64,000 bases of DNA from assembly GCF_907177275.1 (NCBI RefSeq), contig NZ_CAJSLV010000001.1:1-64000 (forward strand). The letters are read 5' to 3'. Of the stretch, positions 1-8,615 are shown in pieces (within the stretch, counting starts at the first letter, position 1; the number at the start of each line of letters is the position of its first letter). This DNA comes from Actinacidiphila cocklensis (GTDB lineage: Bacteria > Actinomycetota > Actinomycetes > Streptomycetales > Streptomycetaceae). Both the position numbers and the translations under genes were made by a program. The notes below the pieces were generated by a model. The model ran no database searches, was not told where the DNA came from, and saw nothing but the letters and a program-made list of their open reading frames with translations.

Positions 1-308
1 CAGGAACAAGGACCTCGACAATCCTCATTCTTGCTGGTCAGAGGCACTTTCTGCATTCCTGACCACCCGTCGGACAACCCGCTTCATGAAAGCGCGAGGC
101 TAGGCGGAGACTCTGAGCAGATGCTCGCCCATCTTGCGCAACCCGCAGCTGCAGCCGGGAAGACGCCGTAGCCGGCGCGGACCCGACGGCGGCCGAGCGG
201 ATGTCGCTGGTGCACAAGGTCTGCGCGGAGGAGGACCTGGAGCTCAGTCGCTGTTGTCGTCTGGCACACCGGTTCGGAAACGCTGCCGACAACAGCTCCC
301 GGCAGCGG
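1..308. other. left-end stretch with no confident gene
   Basis: I cannot assign a gene here. One plus-strand frame is open from upstream of position 138 through an ATG at 201 and reads MSLVHKVCAEEDLELS followed by RCCRLAHRFGN, then runs without a stop into the transposase fragment at 309. The composition looks protein-like, but I do not recognise a family. Given the transposase scraps immediately to the right, it may be part of the same insertion debris. Confidence 0.3.
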
Positions 309-389
309 CGCCATCCGTCGGACATGACGGACGCGCAGTAGGGGACGGTTCGGCCGTCACTGCCGGTTCCGGGCTGGATGCGGGGCCGG
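309..389 (+). pseudogene. IS5-family transposase, N-terminal fragment with nonsense codon
   Basis: Translation reads RHPSDMTDAQ, a stop, then GTVRPSLPVPGWMRGR. This matches the start of a common Streptomyces IS5-family transposase, where the segment normally reads SDLTDAQW followed by LLPVPGWMRGRGG. The TAG at 339-341 stands exactly where the conserved Trp codon TGG is expected, so a single base change would explain the stop. Homology ends abruptly at about 389, where an IS256-type sequence begins. The fragment is dead: no catalytic region remains. Confidence 0.6.
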
Positions 390-734
390 AGACTGGTTCA
401 CTGATTGACGAGATCGTTCGCGAGGGCGCCCGGCGGATGCTCGCCCGGCGGGCTGGAGGCCGAAGTCGACCAGTACATCGCCGAGTTGGCCGCCGAGACG
501 GACGGGGGCGGGCGTCACCTGGTCGTCCGCAACGGCCACCACCGGCCTCGCACCACGGTCGCCCGCGGCGCCGGAAGCCCGGCCGCCGCCCTGGCGATGG
601 TGTTCAAGCTCGTCGAGACCGCCCAGGCCCGGTGCCGGGCGGTCACCGGCGCCCATCCCGTCGCCCTGGTCCGGGCGGGCGCCACGTTCGAAAACGGCGT
701 TCTCGTCGAGCGAGGGCAGGCCACGGCGGCCTGA
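389..734 (+). pseudogene. IS256-family (mutator-type) transposase, internally deleted and frameshifted
   Basis: The N-terminal signature GSLIDEIVREGARRML lies at about 395-445. A frame change near 445 (reading ARRAGG where AALEAEV is expected) moves it to a second frame, which reads LEAEVDQYIAELAAETD and VVRNGHHRPRTTV. Position 560 onward then jumps directly to RGAGSPAAALAMVFKLVE and VALVRAGATFENGVLVER, which is the C-terminal end of the same family. Full-length members are about 400 residues and carry a DDE catalytic core between these blocks. That core, roughly 280 residues, is missing. The element is therefore a non-functional remnant, fused at its left side to the IS5-type fragment. Confidence 0.7.
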
Positions 735-782
735 CCCCACTTGTCACTTGTCGCGCCCCGCAAGGGAGAAAAGGACCTGTCG

Positions 783-1157
783 ATGCCCGAACCCACCGCC
801 CCGCTCGCCGAGTTCCTCAGCGCCTACGAGCAGGCCACCAACAGCCACGACATCACCCGGCTCGTCCCGCTGATCGCTCCCGAGGCTGTCTACTGGTTCT
901 CCGACGGATCGCACCGCGGCCGCGAAGCCGTCCTCTTCGCCATCGCCGAGACCTTCGCCACCATCCGCGACGAGGTCTACCAGATCAACGACGTGGAGTG
1001 GATCGCTCACAGCGATGACCACGCGGTATGCCGCTACCGGTTCGCCTGGACCGGAACCGTCGACGGCCGGCCGCGGTCAGGAAGCGGCCGCGGCACCAAC
1101 GTGCTCGTCAACAACGCCGGAACCTGGCAGATGCTTCACGAACACCTCAGCGCATAA
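783..1157 (+). CDS. SnoaL-like / NTF2-fold protein
   Basis: The product is 124 residues, starting MPEPTAPLAEFLSAYEQATN. The ATG at 783 follows a GGAGA-type ribosome site at 770-775, while an in-frame start at 741 would add a basic, poorly conserved extension. The pattern of an N-terminal helix (EFLSAYEQATNSHD), then AVYWFSDGSHRGREAV, then a beta-rich C-terminal half (CRYRFAWTGTVDGRP and TWQMLHEHLSA) is that of small NTF2-fold ketosteroid-isomerase-like proteins (SnoaL/DUF4440 type). These bind small hydrophobic ligands or act as isomerases or cyclases. No specific substrate can be read from the sequence. The gene stands alone between transposase debris and crtY, so its link to the carotenoid genes is uncertain. 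Confidence 0.7.
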   Translation: MPEPTAPLAEFLSAYEQATNSHDITRLVPLIAPEAVYWFSDGSHRGREAVLFAIAETFATIRDEVYQINDVEWIAHSDDHAVCRYRFAWTGTVDGRPRSGSGRGTNVLVNNAGTWQMLHEHLSA

Positions 1158-1410
1158 CCAGGCGACAGCACCGATCCACAGGAACTGACAATTGCTCGGG
1201 GACGAGTAAGGAGCGCCCGATGGTTTCCGACAAGCCCACGGCGCCCTCCGCGACCCCCGCGACCTCCGCGCCCTCACGATTGTGTGTCCGGCGCGCGTTG
1301 CGCGCAAAGGAACAGCGGCCGAATGCGGAAGGATCGGCGGTACAGCGGGCCGGGCACGGGCGATCACTGGAGGGCCGGTGCCGACAGCCCGAAGGGCAGA
1401 AAGGTGTGCC

Positions 1411-2667
1411 GTGGTCCAGCCGGACGTCGTCATCGTGGGTGCCGGGGCGGCCGGTCTGAGCCTTGCGCGCCAGCTGGGCGCGTCGGCTGACGGCGCCCCC
1501 GGTTCGGTCGTCCTCGTCGACGCTCCCCCCGGACCTCTTCGCCCGCCACCTCGCACCTGGTGCTTCTGGGAGGCCCCCGGGGGGGCCTACGACGATGTGC
1601 TCTCCGCTTCCTGGGACAGGCTGCGGGTGCGGGGCGCGGACGGGGCCGCTACGGTGGCCCGGCCGGCGCCGCTGCGCTACAAGATGCTGCGGTCGGACGC
1701 TTTCGAGTCGCTGGTCGAACGGCGGCTGGTGGCCAACCCGTGCTACCGCCGATTGACGGCGACAGTGACCGGGGTCGGGGACGCGCCGGGGGGCGGCGGC
1801 CGGGTCGTCGCGCGCGACGAGCAGGGCGACCGGATCGTGCTGCATGCGAGGTACGTCTTCGATTCGCGGCCGCCGGGCCGGCTGCCGGCGGCGCGGACCA
1901 CGCTGTTGCAGCACTTCATGGGCTGGTTCGTGGAGACCGAGCGCCCCGTCTTCGATCCTGAGACGGCGGATCTGATGGACTTCCGGACCCCGCAGCCGGC
2001 CCAGGGGCTGTCGTTCGGTTACGTGCTTCCGCTGGGCCCGCGTACGGCGCTGGTGGAGTACACCGAGTTCTCCCGCACCGTACTGGACACCCCGGGCTAC
2101 GAACGCGCGCTGCGGCACTACACGCAGGCTGTGCTGGGTATCGGGCCGCACCGGGTGACGTCGGTGGAGCGAGGCGTCATCCCGATGACCGACGGCCGGT
2201 TCCCCGCTCGCGCGGGGACCTCGGTGTTCCGCGTGGGGACAGCCGGCGGTGCCACCCGGCCGTCCACCGGATACACGTTCGCCGCCGTGCAGCGGCAGAG
2301 CCGGGCCATCGCCGCGCGGCTGCACGCCGGCGGACGGTTCCGGATGCCGCCCCCGTACGGCGTGTGGCCGCGCGCCATGGATGCCGTCATGCTGCGGGCA
2401 CTCGACACCGGCCGGGTGGACGGCGCCGACTTCTTCTGCGGTCTGTTCCGCGCGGTCCCGGGAGCACGTCTGCTGCGCTTCCTGGACGGCACGTCCCATC
2501 GGTACGAGGACATCCTCGTCGGGCTGCGTGCGCCGGTGGCCCCGATGCTGCGCACCGCCCTGGAACTCCCCTTCAGACCCCGGCGTGAGGCGTCGGCCGT
2601 CCCGCGGACCTCCGCCCGCCCATCTCCCGGCGCCGCAGCTCCCGAACAGGAAAAGAGTGGTCCATGA
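1411..2667 (+). CDS. crtY: lycopene beta-cyclase CrtY
   Basis: The product is 418 residues and closes both ends of lycopene to beta-ionone rings. It begins VVQPDVVIVGAGAAGLSLAR, a dinucleotide-binding motif at the very N terminus. I therefore chose the GTG at 1411, which has AAAGG six bases upstream; the frame is open back to an alternative start at 1282. Other CrtY hallmarks are LQHFMGWFVET, YVLPLGPRTALVEYTEF and STGYTFAAVQRQSRAI. Length and motif order fit the CrtY/CrtL family. It opens a three-gene operon: its TGA overlaps the ATG of the methyltransferase gene (ATGA at 2664). Its product is the direct substrate for CrtU. Confidence 0.93.
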   Translation: MVQPDVVIVGAGAAGLSLARQLGASADGAPGSVVLVDAPPGPLRPPPRTWCFWEAPGGAYDDVLSASWDRLRVRGADGAATVARPAPLRYKMLRSDAFESLVERRLVANPCYRRLTATVTGVGDAPGGGGRVVARDEQGDRIVLHARYVFDSRPPGRLPAARTTLLQHFMGWFVETERPVFDPETADLMDFRTPQPAQGLSFGYVLPLGPRTALVEYTEFSRTVLDTPGYERALRHYTQAVLGIGPHRVTSVERGVIPMTDGRFPARAGTSVFRVGTAGGATRPSTGYTFAAVQRQSRAIAARLHAGGRFRMPPPYGVWPRAMDAVMLRALDTGRVDGADFFCGLFRAVPGARLLRFLDGTSHRYEDILVGLRAPVAPMLRTALELPFRPRREASAVPRTSARPSPGAAAPEQEKSGP

Positions 2668-3392
2668 CCTTGCTGCGCGACGACGCGTTGTCTGCCGCGT
2701 TCGATCACGGCTCCCGCGCCTATGACCGGCTCGTAGCGGTCAATCCCGGCTACCGCCGTGACCTTCGGCGCTCGGCCCGCAGGCTCGGGCTGGCCGGCGG
2801 CGGTCGCGGGCTGCGCCTGCTCGACCTCGGCTGCGGAACCGGCGCCTCCACGGCCGCGCTCCTGGCGGCGGCCCCGCACGCGGAGATCGTGGCCGTCGAC
2901 GCGTCCGCCGGCATGCTGGAACGGGCGGCGGCCAAGCGCTGGCCGGCGAACGTGACCTTCGTGCACGCACCGGTCGAGGCGATGGAGGGGACAGCGGTGC
3001 GTGGCCGTTTCGACGCCGCACTCGCCGCGTACCTGTTCCGCAACGTCAGTGATCCCGACCTGGTCCTCGGCACGGTCCGTGAGCTGCTCCAGCCCGGCGG
3101 CCGGCTTGCCGTCCACGAGTACGCCCTCGGCTCCGGACGCCTGCACCGTGCGGTGTGGTCGGTGGTCTTCGGCGCCGTCGTCCGTCCGGCCGGCCGGCTG
3201 ACCGGTGACGCAGCGCTCTACCGTCATCTGAACCGCAGTGTGCTGGAGTTCGACCGGGCCGCCGACTTCGCGGAGCGGTTGCGACGGGCCGGGTTCCACG
3301 GGGTACGGGTACTGCCCCTGCCCGGCTGGCAGACCGGCATCACGCACACCTTCGTCGCCCGGACGCCGGGCGTCGCGCGGGGCAGGTCATGA
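2664..3392 (+). CDS. crtT: CrtT-type class I SAM methyltransferase
   Basis: The product is 242 residues. The SAM-binding motif I is LRLLDLGCGTGAS at about residues 50-62, followed by motif II acid VAVDASAGML and motif VAAYLFRNVSD. These give a UbiE/COQ5-like Rossmann methyltransferase. In Streptomyces isorenieratene clusters a methyltransferase of this type (CrtT) sits between crtY and crtU. Its exact role there is not settled, because aromatic ring formation and methyl migration are attributed to CrtU. It overlaps crtY by four bases at its start and crtU by four bases at its end, so the three genes are translationally coupled. Confidence 0.85.
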   Translation: MTLLRDDALSAAFDHGSRAYDRLVAVNPGYRRDLRRSARRLGLAGGGRGLRLLDLGCGTGASTAALLAAAPHAEIVAVDASAGMLERAAAKRWPANVTFVHAPVEAMEGTAVRGRFDAALAAYLFRNVSDPDLVLGTVRELLQPGGRLAVHEYALGSGRLHRAVWSVVFGAVVRPAGRLTGDAALYRHLNRSVLEFDRAADFAERLRRAGFHGVRVLPLPGWQTGITHTFVARTPGVARGRS

Positions 3393-4948
3393 GGTACGGC
3401 GCGTCCGGAGCCGATGGCCACCGGCGGGGCCGGGACCGGCGTGCCGTGATGATCGAGGGCTCCGCCGGACGGGACGGCTTCACAGGCCAGGCACCCGGGG
3501 TCGTCGTGATCGGCGGCGGCATCGCGGGACTGGCCGCGGCCACCGTGCTCGCCGAACGCGGCGCGCATGTGACGCTGTACGAACGCCAGGACTCCCTCGG
3601 CGGCCGGCTCGCGGGCTGGCCGACGACGCTGGCCGACGGCACCACGGCCACCATGAGCCGGGGTTTCCACGCCTTCTTCCGGCAGTACTACAACCTGCGC
3701 GGCCTGCTGCGCCGTGTCGACCCGGGCCTGGATTCGCTGACAAAGCTGCCGGACTATCCGCTGCGTCACAGCGCGGGGATGTACGACAGTTTCGCCCGGG
3801 TGCCGCGCACCCCGCCTCTGAGCGCCGTCGGGTTCGTCGCGCTCAGTCCCACCTTCGGGTGGCGCGACCTGGCCCGAATGGATCCACGTGCCGCGCTGCC
3901 GCTGCTCGACGTACGCGTGCCGGACGTGTACGAACGGTTCGACGACGTGTCGGCGCACGACTTCCTCACCCGCATCAGGTTCCCCGCGGCCGCACGCCAC
4001 CTCGCCTTCGAGGTCTTCTCACGAAGTTTCTTCGCCGACCCCCGTGAACTGTCGGCGGCGGAACTGGTGCTGATGTTCCACATCTACTTCCTCGGCTCCA
4101 GCGAGGGACTGCTCTTCGACGTGCCGGACGAGCCGTTCCCGCAAGCGCTCTGGGATCCGCTGGGCCGCTATCTGGAGGGCCACGGGGTACGGGTACGCAC
4201 GGGCTCGGCGGTGGAGAGCGTGACACCGGCGGACGACGGCGGCCTGTACGTCACCGCCAACGGGCGGACCGTCCGTCACGACGCAGTCGTCCTGGCGCTG
4301 GACACCGGTGGACTGCGGAACCTGGTGACCGCCTCACCCGAGCTGGGCGACGCAGACTGGCGCGCGAGGGTGGGCACGCTCAGGAACGCCCCTGCGTTCC
4401 TGGTGTCCCGCCTGTGGCTGGACCGCCCGGTCGCCGCCGACCGCCCCGGCTTCCTGGGCACCAGCGGCTACGGGCCGCTGGACAACATCAGCGTGCTGAA
4501 CCGCTGGGAGGGCGAGGCCGCCCGCTGGGCACGCCGCAACCATGGCTCGGTGGTCGAACTGCACGCCTACGCCGTCGCCCCCGGCGCGGATCGCGACGTG
4601 GTGCAGGCGGCCGCGATCGAGCAGCTGCACCACGTCTACCCGGAAGCGGGCGAGGCCGGGATCGTGGACGTTCGGCACGAATGGCGGGCCGACTGCCCGC
4701 TGTTCCCGGTCGGCGGCTACCGGAGCCGGCCGGGGGTCCGCACACCCCACCCCTCGGTCGTGCTGGCGGGTGACCTGGTACGCACCGACCTGCCGGTGGC
4801 CCTGATGGAACGTGCCGCGACCAGTGGGTTCCTGGCCGCCAACGCCCTGCTGGAGCGGTGGAACGTGCGTGGCCAGACGCTGTGGACGGTGCCGCCCACC
4901 GGGCGCTCGGCGCTGCTGCGGGGCCTGGCCGCGTTGGGCGCCGGCTGA
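3389..4948 (+). CDS. crtU: CrtU, beta-carotene desaturase/methyltransferase (isorenieratene synthase)
   Basis: The product is 519 residues and converts the beta-rings of beta-carotene to phi (aromatic) rings, giving isorenieratene. The FAD-binding motif is VVVIGGGIAGLAAATVLAER, followed by the GGRLAGW motif of the amine-oxidase/phytoene-desaturase fold. The C-terminal FAD motif is VVLAGDLVRTDLPVALMERA. The ATG at 3389 overlaps the crtT stop. In-frame GTG 3446 and ATG 3449 would remove a basic 20-residue leader and start closer to the FAD motif, so the start is uncertain. The gene converges on crtV, with 71 bases between them and only a weak GC-rich hairpin (arms 4954-4959 and 4967-4972). Confidence 0.9.
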   Translation: MRYGASGADGHRRGRDRRAVMIEGSAGRDGFTGQAPGVVVIGGGIAGLAAATVLAERGAHVTLYERQDSLGGRLAGWPTTLADGTTATMSRGFHAFFRQYYNLRGLLRRVDPGLDSLTKLPDYPLRHSAGMYDSFARVPRTPPLSAVGFVALSPTFGWRDLARMDPRAALPLLDVRVPDVYERFDDVSAHDFLTRIRFPAAARHLAFEVFSRSFFADPRELSAAELVLMFHIYFLGSSEGLLFDVPDEPFPQALWDPLGRYLEGHGVRVRTGSAVESVTPADDGGLYVTANGRTVRHDAVVLALDTGGLRNLVTASPELGDADWRARVGTLRNAPAFLVSRLWLDRPVAADRPGFLGTSGYGPLDNISVLNRWEGEAARWARRNHGSVVELHAYAVAPGADRDVVQAAAIEQLHHVYPEAGEAGIVDVRHEWRADCPLFPVGGYRSRPGVRTPHPSVVLAGDLVRTDLPVALMERAATSGFLAANALLERWNVRGQTLWTVPPTGRSALLRGLAALGAG

Positions 4949-5019
4949 CGGACGGCGGCCACCGCTGCCGCCGACGGGATTGTGCGCCGCAGGCGGGCCT
5001 GGCGATCGTTCCCCCGCGG

Positions 5020-6036
5020 TCAGCCCGGGAAGCGGCCGCTGCTGCGCAGTTCGAAGCGGCGCTCCGCGTATGCGAGGTCGTCGCGCCACAGCCGGCCGGC
5101 GGAGGCTCTCAGCAACGGGCGCAGCAGCGGAGCCGCGGCACGGGCCATCGCGAATCCACGCCGCCCGGACGTGGCCATGACCGCCTCGGTCACGGCGGTC
5201 CTCGGCCTGCCGTCCCGGTCGGGTCCCAGGGGCGTGGCGTGCGACTCGACCACCGACCCGGCACCCTCGCCTTCGGTGATGTGCATGACGACCGTACGGG
5301 GATCGGGCGCGGTGAACAGCGCCCGCACCGGGACGACGATCCGCCCTGTGAGCTTGAAGGACACATCCACGGCGAAACCGTCCTCGCCTGCCGGGCCGCC
5401 ACCCGAGGGCGTGCCGGTCACGGTCAGGTCGACGAAGGAGTACGGGTGGTACCACGCGCCGTGCCAGGGATCGAGCCGGTTGGCCACGATGTCCTCGGGT
5501 TCGCAGACGCCCATGCCCTCGTAGACGGCGTCGACGGTGTTCCGCGCGCGGGGACGGGAAGGGACGACCGGGAGTTCCAGCGAGCTCTCGCCACCGAGGT
5601 GGTCCAGGCGCACCCAGACGAGGACCCCGTCGTCATGAGCGGAATAGGGCTCCCAGCCCGCGAACGGTTCACCGTCCAGGGCCAGCCCGTGCCAGTGGCA
5701 GACGAGGGCGCCGCAGCGGACGGGGCTGTCCCGCAGCGGCGCTCCCAGGTGCGGGCAGGATCCCGGCCCCGCTCGCAGGCGGCCTGCGCCATCGCGCCAG
5801 GCCACCACCTCTTCGCCGGCCACGCTGCGGGCGATCGGCCGGTCGGTGGTCAGAGCGCGGGAGGCGCCGAGTACGTACCAGTTGCCCGAGGGCCGGCTGA
5901 GGGCGCGTTTCAAGGCGTCGGCGATGATCGCGGGCTTGGCCTCGCGCCAGGTGGGCCGCTGACGCTCCCACGCCGCGGATACGCGGCGCAGCCGCAGCGG
6001 AATGCGCCGGCGGCCGGACCCGCTGTCTTCTTTCAC
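5020..6036 (-). CDS. crtV: Rieske [2Fe-2S] protein in the crtV position
   Basis: The product is 338 residues, starting at GTG 6036 behind a GAGGAGG site. The Rieske cluster ligands are visible as CPHLGAPL and, 17 residues on, CHWHGLAL. These are preceded by WYVLGASRALTTDRPIA, the usual entry strand of a Rieske oxygenase-like domain. The C-terminal half holds conserved-looking NRLDPWHGAWYHPYSF but I see no clear mononuclear iron facial triad, so a full oxygenase is not proven. The fourth gene of the Streptomyces crtEIBV operon is named crtV (often described as a methylesterase). This gene occupies that position and resembles the Rieske/DUF5914 type. It starts nine bases after crtB ends, as the last gene of the leftward operon. 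Confidence 0.75.
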   Translation of the reverse strand: MKEDSGSGRRRIPLRLRRVSAAWERQRPTWREAKPAIIADALKRALSRPSGNWYVLGASRALTTDRPIARSVAGEEVVAWRDGAGRLRAGPGSCPHLGAPLRDSPVRCGALVCHWHGLALDGEPFAGWEPYSAHDDGVLVWVRLDHLGGESSLELPVVPSRPRARNTVDAVYEGMGVCEPEDIVANRLDPWHGAWYHPYSFVDLTVTGTPSGGGPAGEDGFAVDVSFKLTGRIVVPVRALFTAPDPRTVVMHITEGEGAGSVVESHATPLGPDRDGRPRTAVTEAVMATSGRRGFAMARAAAPLLRPLLRASAGRLWRDDLAYAERRFELRSSGRFPG

Positions 6037-6045
6037 AGGGCCTCC

Positions 6046-7065
6046 TCAGGCATGGGCCGGGTCGAGCGGTACGGCGCCACCGGTGCCCCGACGCACCGTC
6101 CCGGCCCGGTGCGGCCACCGTGTGCGGTTCCCGCGCGCCCGGGTCCGCGCCGCGAGGACCCGTGCCAGCCCGTCGAGCGCCACGACGGCGCGGCGGGTCC
6201 GGGGCACGGCGGCCCGCTGGTGCAGGACGGCGTAGCCGCCTTCCTCGATCGCTTCGAGGATGCCGCTGTAGAGGACGAACGCGGTGCGGATGCAGGGCCG
6301 GGAGGCAGGCGAGAGCAAAGCCAATCCGGGCAGCGCCTCACGGTAGACGCCCCGGTTGTGCGCGGTGGCGGAGCGCAGGACGGCGGTGATGCGGGCGTCA
6401 CGCCGTCCGGTGGCTCTGCTCCACTCGAACCTTTCCCGGTCCACCCCGTGGGCGGCCAGCAGATCGGCCGGCAGGTAGAGCCGGCCGCGGTCGAGGTCCT
6501 CACCCACATCCCGCAGGAAGTTGGAGAGCTGGAAGGCGACCCCGAGGGCCGCGGCGTAGGGTTCGGCTTCGTCCCGAGGTCCGACAGTGCCCAGGACGGG
6601 CAGCATCTGGAGGCCGATGACGGCGGCCGATCCGTGCATGTACCGCCCCAGCTCCTCGTACGAGGCGTAGCCGGTGACCGTCAGATCGCTGCGCATCGAG
6701 GCCATGAAGTCGGTGAAGTGCCGGTGGTCGATGCCGTAGACGGCGGCGGTGTGGGCAAGCGCGCGGATGACCGGCTCCTGGCTGGTGCCCCGGCGCAGCC
6801 CCTCGTCGAGGCGTTCCTGGAGCCCGCGCAGGGCGTCGGCGCGCTCTTGGGGAGTGGCGCCGCCGTGCAGATCGTCCACGATGTCGTCGGCCCATCGGGC
6901 AAAGCCGTACAGGGCGTGGACGGCCGGACGGCGCTCGACCGGCAGGAGCCGGGTGGCGAGAAAATACGTCTTCCCGTGCCGGGCGTTGAGCCGGCGGCAC
7001 CGGGTGTACGCGGCCCGCAGGGCCGGCTCGTGGATGCCTGCCGCGTCGAGTTCGCGGGCGGTCAT
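6046..7065 (-). CDS. crtB: phytoene synthase CrtB
   Basis: The product is 339 residues and condenses two GGPP molecules to phytoene. Both aspartate-rich motifs are present: WADDIVDDL in the first quarter and [18 protein letters not shown] in the middle, with FYLATRLLP-like [15 protein letters not shown] before them. The ATG at 7065 overlaps the crtI stop in ATGA fashion. The frame is open further upstream, but that part is antisense to crtI and is not real. About 50 C-terminal residues are Arg-rich and poorly conserved, which is common in this family. Third gene of the crtE-crtI-crtB-crtV operon. Confidence 0.93.
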   Translation of the reverse strand: MTARELDAAGIHEPALRAAYTRCRRLNARHGKTYFLATRLLPVERRPAVHALYGFARWADDIVDDLHGGATPQERADALRGLQERLDEGLRRGTSQEPVIRALAHTAAVYGIDHRHFTDFMASMRSDLTVTGYASYEELGRYMHGSAAVIGLQMLPVLGTVGPRDEAEPYAAALGVAFQLSNFLRDVGEDLDRGRLYLPADLLAAHGVDRERFEWSRATGRRDARITAVLRSATAHNRGVYREALPGLALLSPASRPCIRTAFVLYSGILEAIEEGGYAVLHQRAAVPRTRRAVVALDGLARVLAARTRARGNRTRWPHRAGTVRRGTGGAVPLDPAHA

Positions 7066-8615
7066 GCGGGGGTGCCCTTCGACACGGTTGGTGCTGTCGC
7101 CGATTGCGGCACCTGCCGCGCAGGGCGCGGACGGGGGCGTACGGGGCCGGTGATTCTGGCCGCTGCGAGCTTGCCGGAGATGAGGACGGTCGGCACGCCG
7201 ACGCCCGGGGTGGTGCCGCAACCGGCGAGCACGGCGTTCTCCGTGCCGCGCACGAGGTTGCGCGGCCGGAAGGGCCCGGTCTGCGGGAAGGTGTGGGCGG
7301 CGGAGAAGGGTGTTCCGGCGGCGTGGCCCTGCGCCGCCCAGTCGGCGGGGGTGACCAGACACTCCTGCTCGATCGCCTCGCCGAGTCCGGCCATTCCGCG
7401 TCGTTCGAGCGTACTCAGCAAAGTGTCGCGGTACTTCGCCGCCATCTGCCGCCACTCCCAGGTGCCCGGTCCGATGTCGGTGTTCGGGCACGGCGCCAAG
7501 ACGTAGTGCAAGTGCCTGCCCGGCGGCGCCAGGTCCGGGTCGGTGGCGGTGGGCCGGGTGATCAGCAGCGACGGGTCGGACATCAGCGATCCGTGGGTGA
7601 GTTCGTGGAAGGTCTTCTTCCAGGCCGCGCCGAACGAAATGGTGTGATGGGCCAGGCCGGGCCACGTGCGGTCGGTCCCGGCGTGCAGGATCACCGCAGA
7701 GGGCGAGTGCCGCAGGGCCAGCGGCCGATGCGGGGCGCGGCCGAGCAGGCGGTAGGCGACGGGCAGGTCCGGTGTCAGGACCACGGCGTCACACGGGAAG
7801 CGCCCCTGGTCGGTGACGACGGCGGTGATCCGTTCGCCCGAGCGTTCAAGCCGGGTGACGTCGTGCCCGTACCGGAAGTCGGCGCCCGCTTCTGCGGCCG
7901 AGTCCGCCATCGCTCGCGGCAGGGCGTGCATGCCGCCTCGGGGGAAGTAGACCCCGGCGATGGTGTCCATGTAGGCGATCACCCCGTACGCGGCGAGCGC
8001 GCGGGACGGTGGTACTCCGGCGTAGAGGGCCTGGAAGGTGAAGACCCTGCGCAGGCGCTCGTCCTTGATGAAGCGTCCGATGCGCGCGTCGAGCCGGCCG
8101 AATCCGCCGAGGGCGGCGAGCCGGGCGAGGTCGGGGTGCAGCAGTTGGAGGGGCGAGTCGAAGTTGGTGTCGATGAAGCGGCGCATCTGGACCGCGTAGA
8201 GTCGTCCCAGCCAGGCGCGCAGGTCCCGGTAGCCGACGGCTTCCCGGGCACCGGCGAACTTCTCGATCTCGGCCTCCATCGCCGCAGCGTCGGAATGGAC
8301 GTCCAGTTGCGACCCGTCGGCGTACCGCGCGCGGTACGCGGGATGCAGAGGGAGCAGTTCCAGCCGGTCGGACATCGTGTGGCCGACCGCCGCGAAGGCC
8401 TCCTCGACCAGGTGCGGCATGGTCAGCACCGTCGGTCCGGTATCGATGCGGTAGCCGCCGTACTCCAGCCGCCCGGCCCGGCCGCCGGCCGTCGAGTCAC
8501 GCTCCACCACCGTGACCCGACGGCCCGCGCCGAGCAGATGGAGAGCGGCAGACAGGCCCGCGAGCCCGGCACCGACGACCACCACATGGTCGACGGGTCC
8601 CTTCACGGTCATCAC
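7062..8615 (-). CDS. crtI: phytoene desaturase CrtI
   Basis: The product is 517 residues and carries out successive desaturations of phytoene to lycopene. The FAD motif [17 protein letters not shown] is near the N terminus, followed by [20 protein letters not shown], a strong CrtI signature. The C-terminal end has [22 protein letters not shown], the usual FAD/carotenoid-binding closure. The start is GTG 8615 or ATG 8612; both overlap the crtE stop. It is translationally coupled to crtE upstream and crtB downstream. Confidence 0.95.
   Translation of the reverse strand: MMTVKGPVDHVVVVGAGLAGLSAALHLLGAGRRVTVVERDSTAGGRAGRLEYGGYRIDTGPTVLTMPHLVEEAFAAVGHTMSDRLELLPLHPAYRARYADGSQLDVHSDAAAMEAEIEKFAGAREAVGYRDLRAWLGRLYAVQMRRFIDTNFDSPLQLLHPDLARLAALGGFGRLDARIGRFIKDERLRRVFTFQALYAGVPPSRALAAYGVIAYMDTIAGVYFPRGGMHALPRAMADSAAEAGADFRYGHDVTRLERSGERITAVVTDQGRFPCDAVVLTPDLPVAYRLLGRAPHRPLALRHSPSAVILHAGTDRTWPGLAHHTISFGAAWKKTFHELTHGSLMSDPSLLITRPTATDPDLAPPGRHLHYVLAPCPNTDIGPGTWEWRQMAAKYRDTLLSTLERRGMAGLGEAIEQECLVTPADWAAQGHAAGTPFSAAHTFPQTGPFRPRNLVRGTENAVLAGCGTTPGVGVPTVLISGKLAAARITGPVRPRPRPARQVPQSATAPTVSKGTPA

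Noticed and set aside
1220..1459. 79-codon frame with a good AAGGAG ribosome site just before crtY (MVSDKPTAPSATPATSAPS...)
   Set aside because: It would overlap the crtY start by 49 bases and turns Arg-rich with no recognisable fold. The ribosome site may belong to a degraded gene. I kept only crtY.
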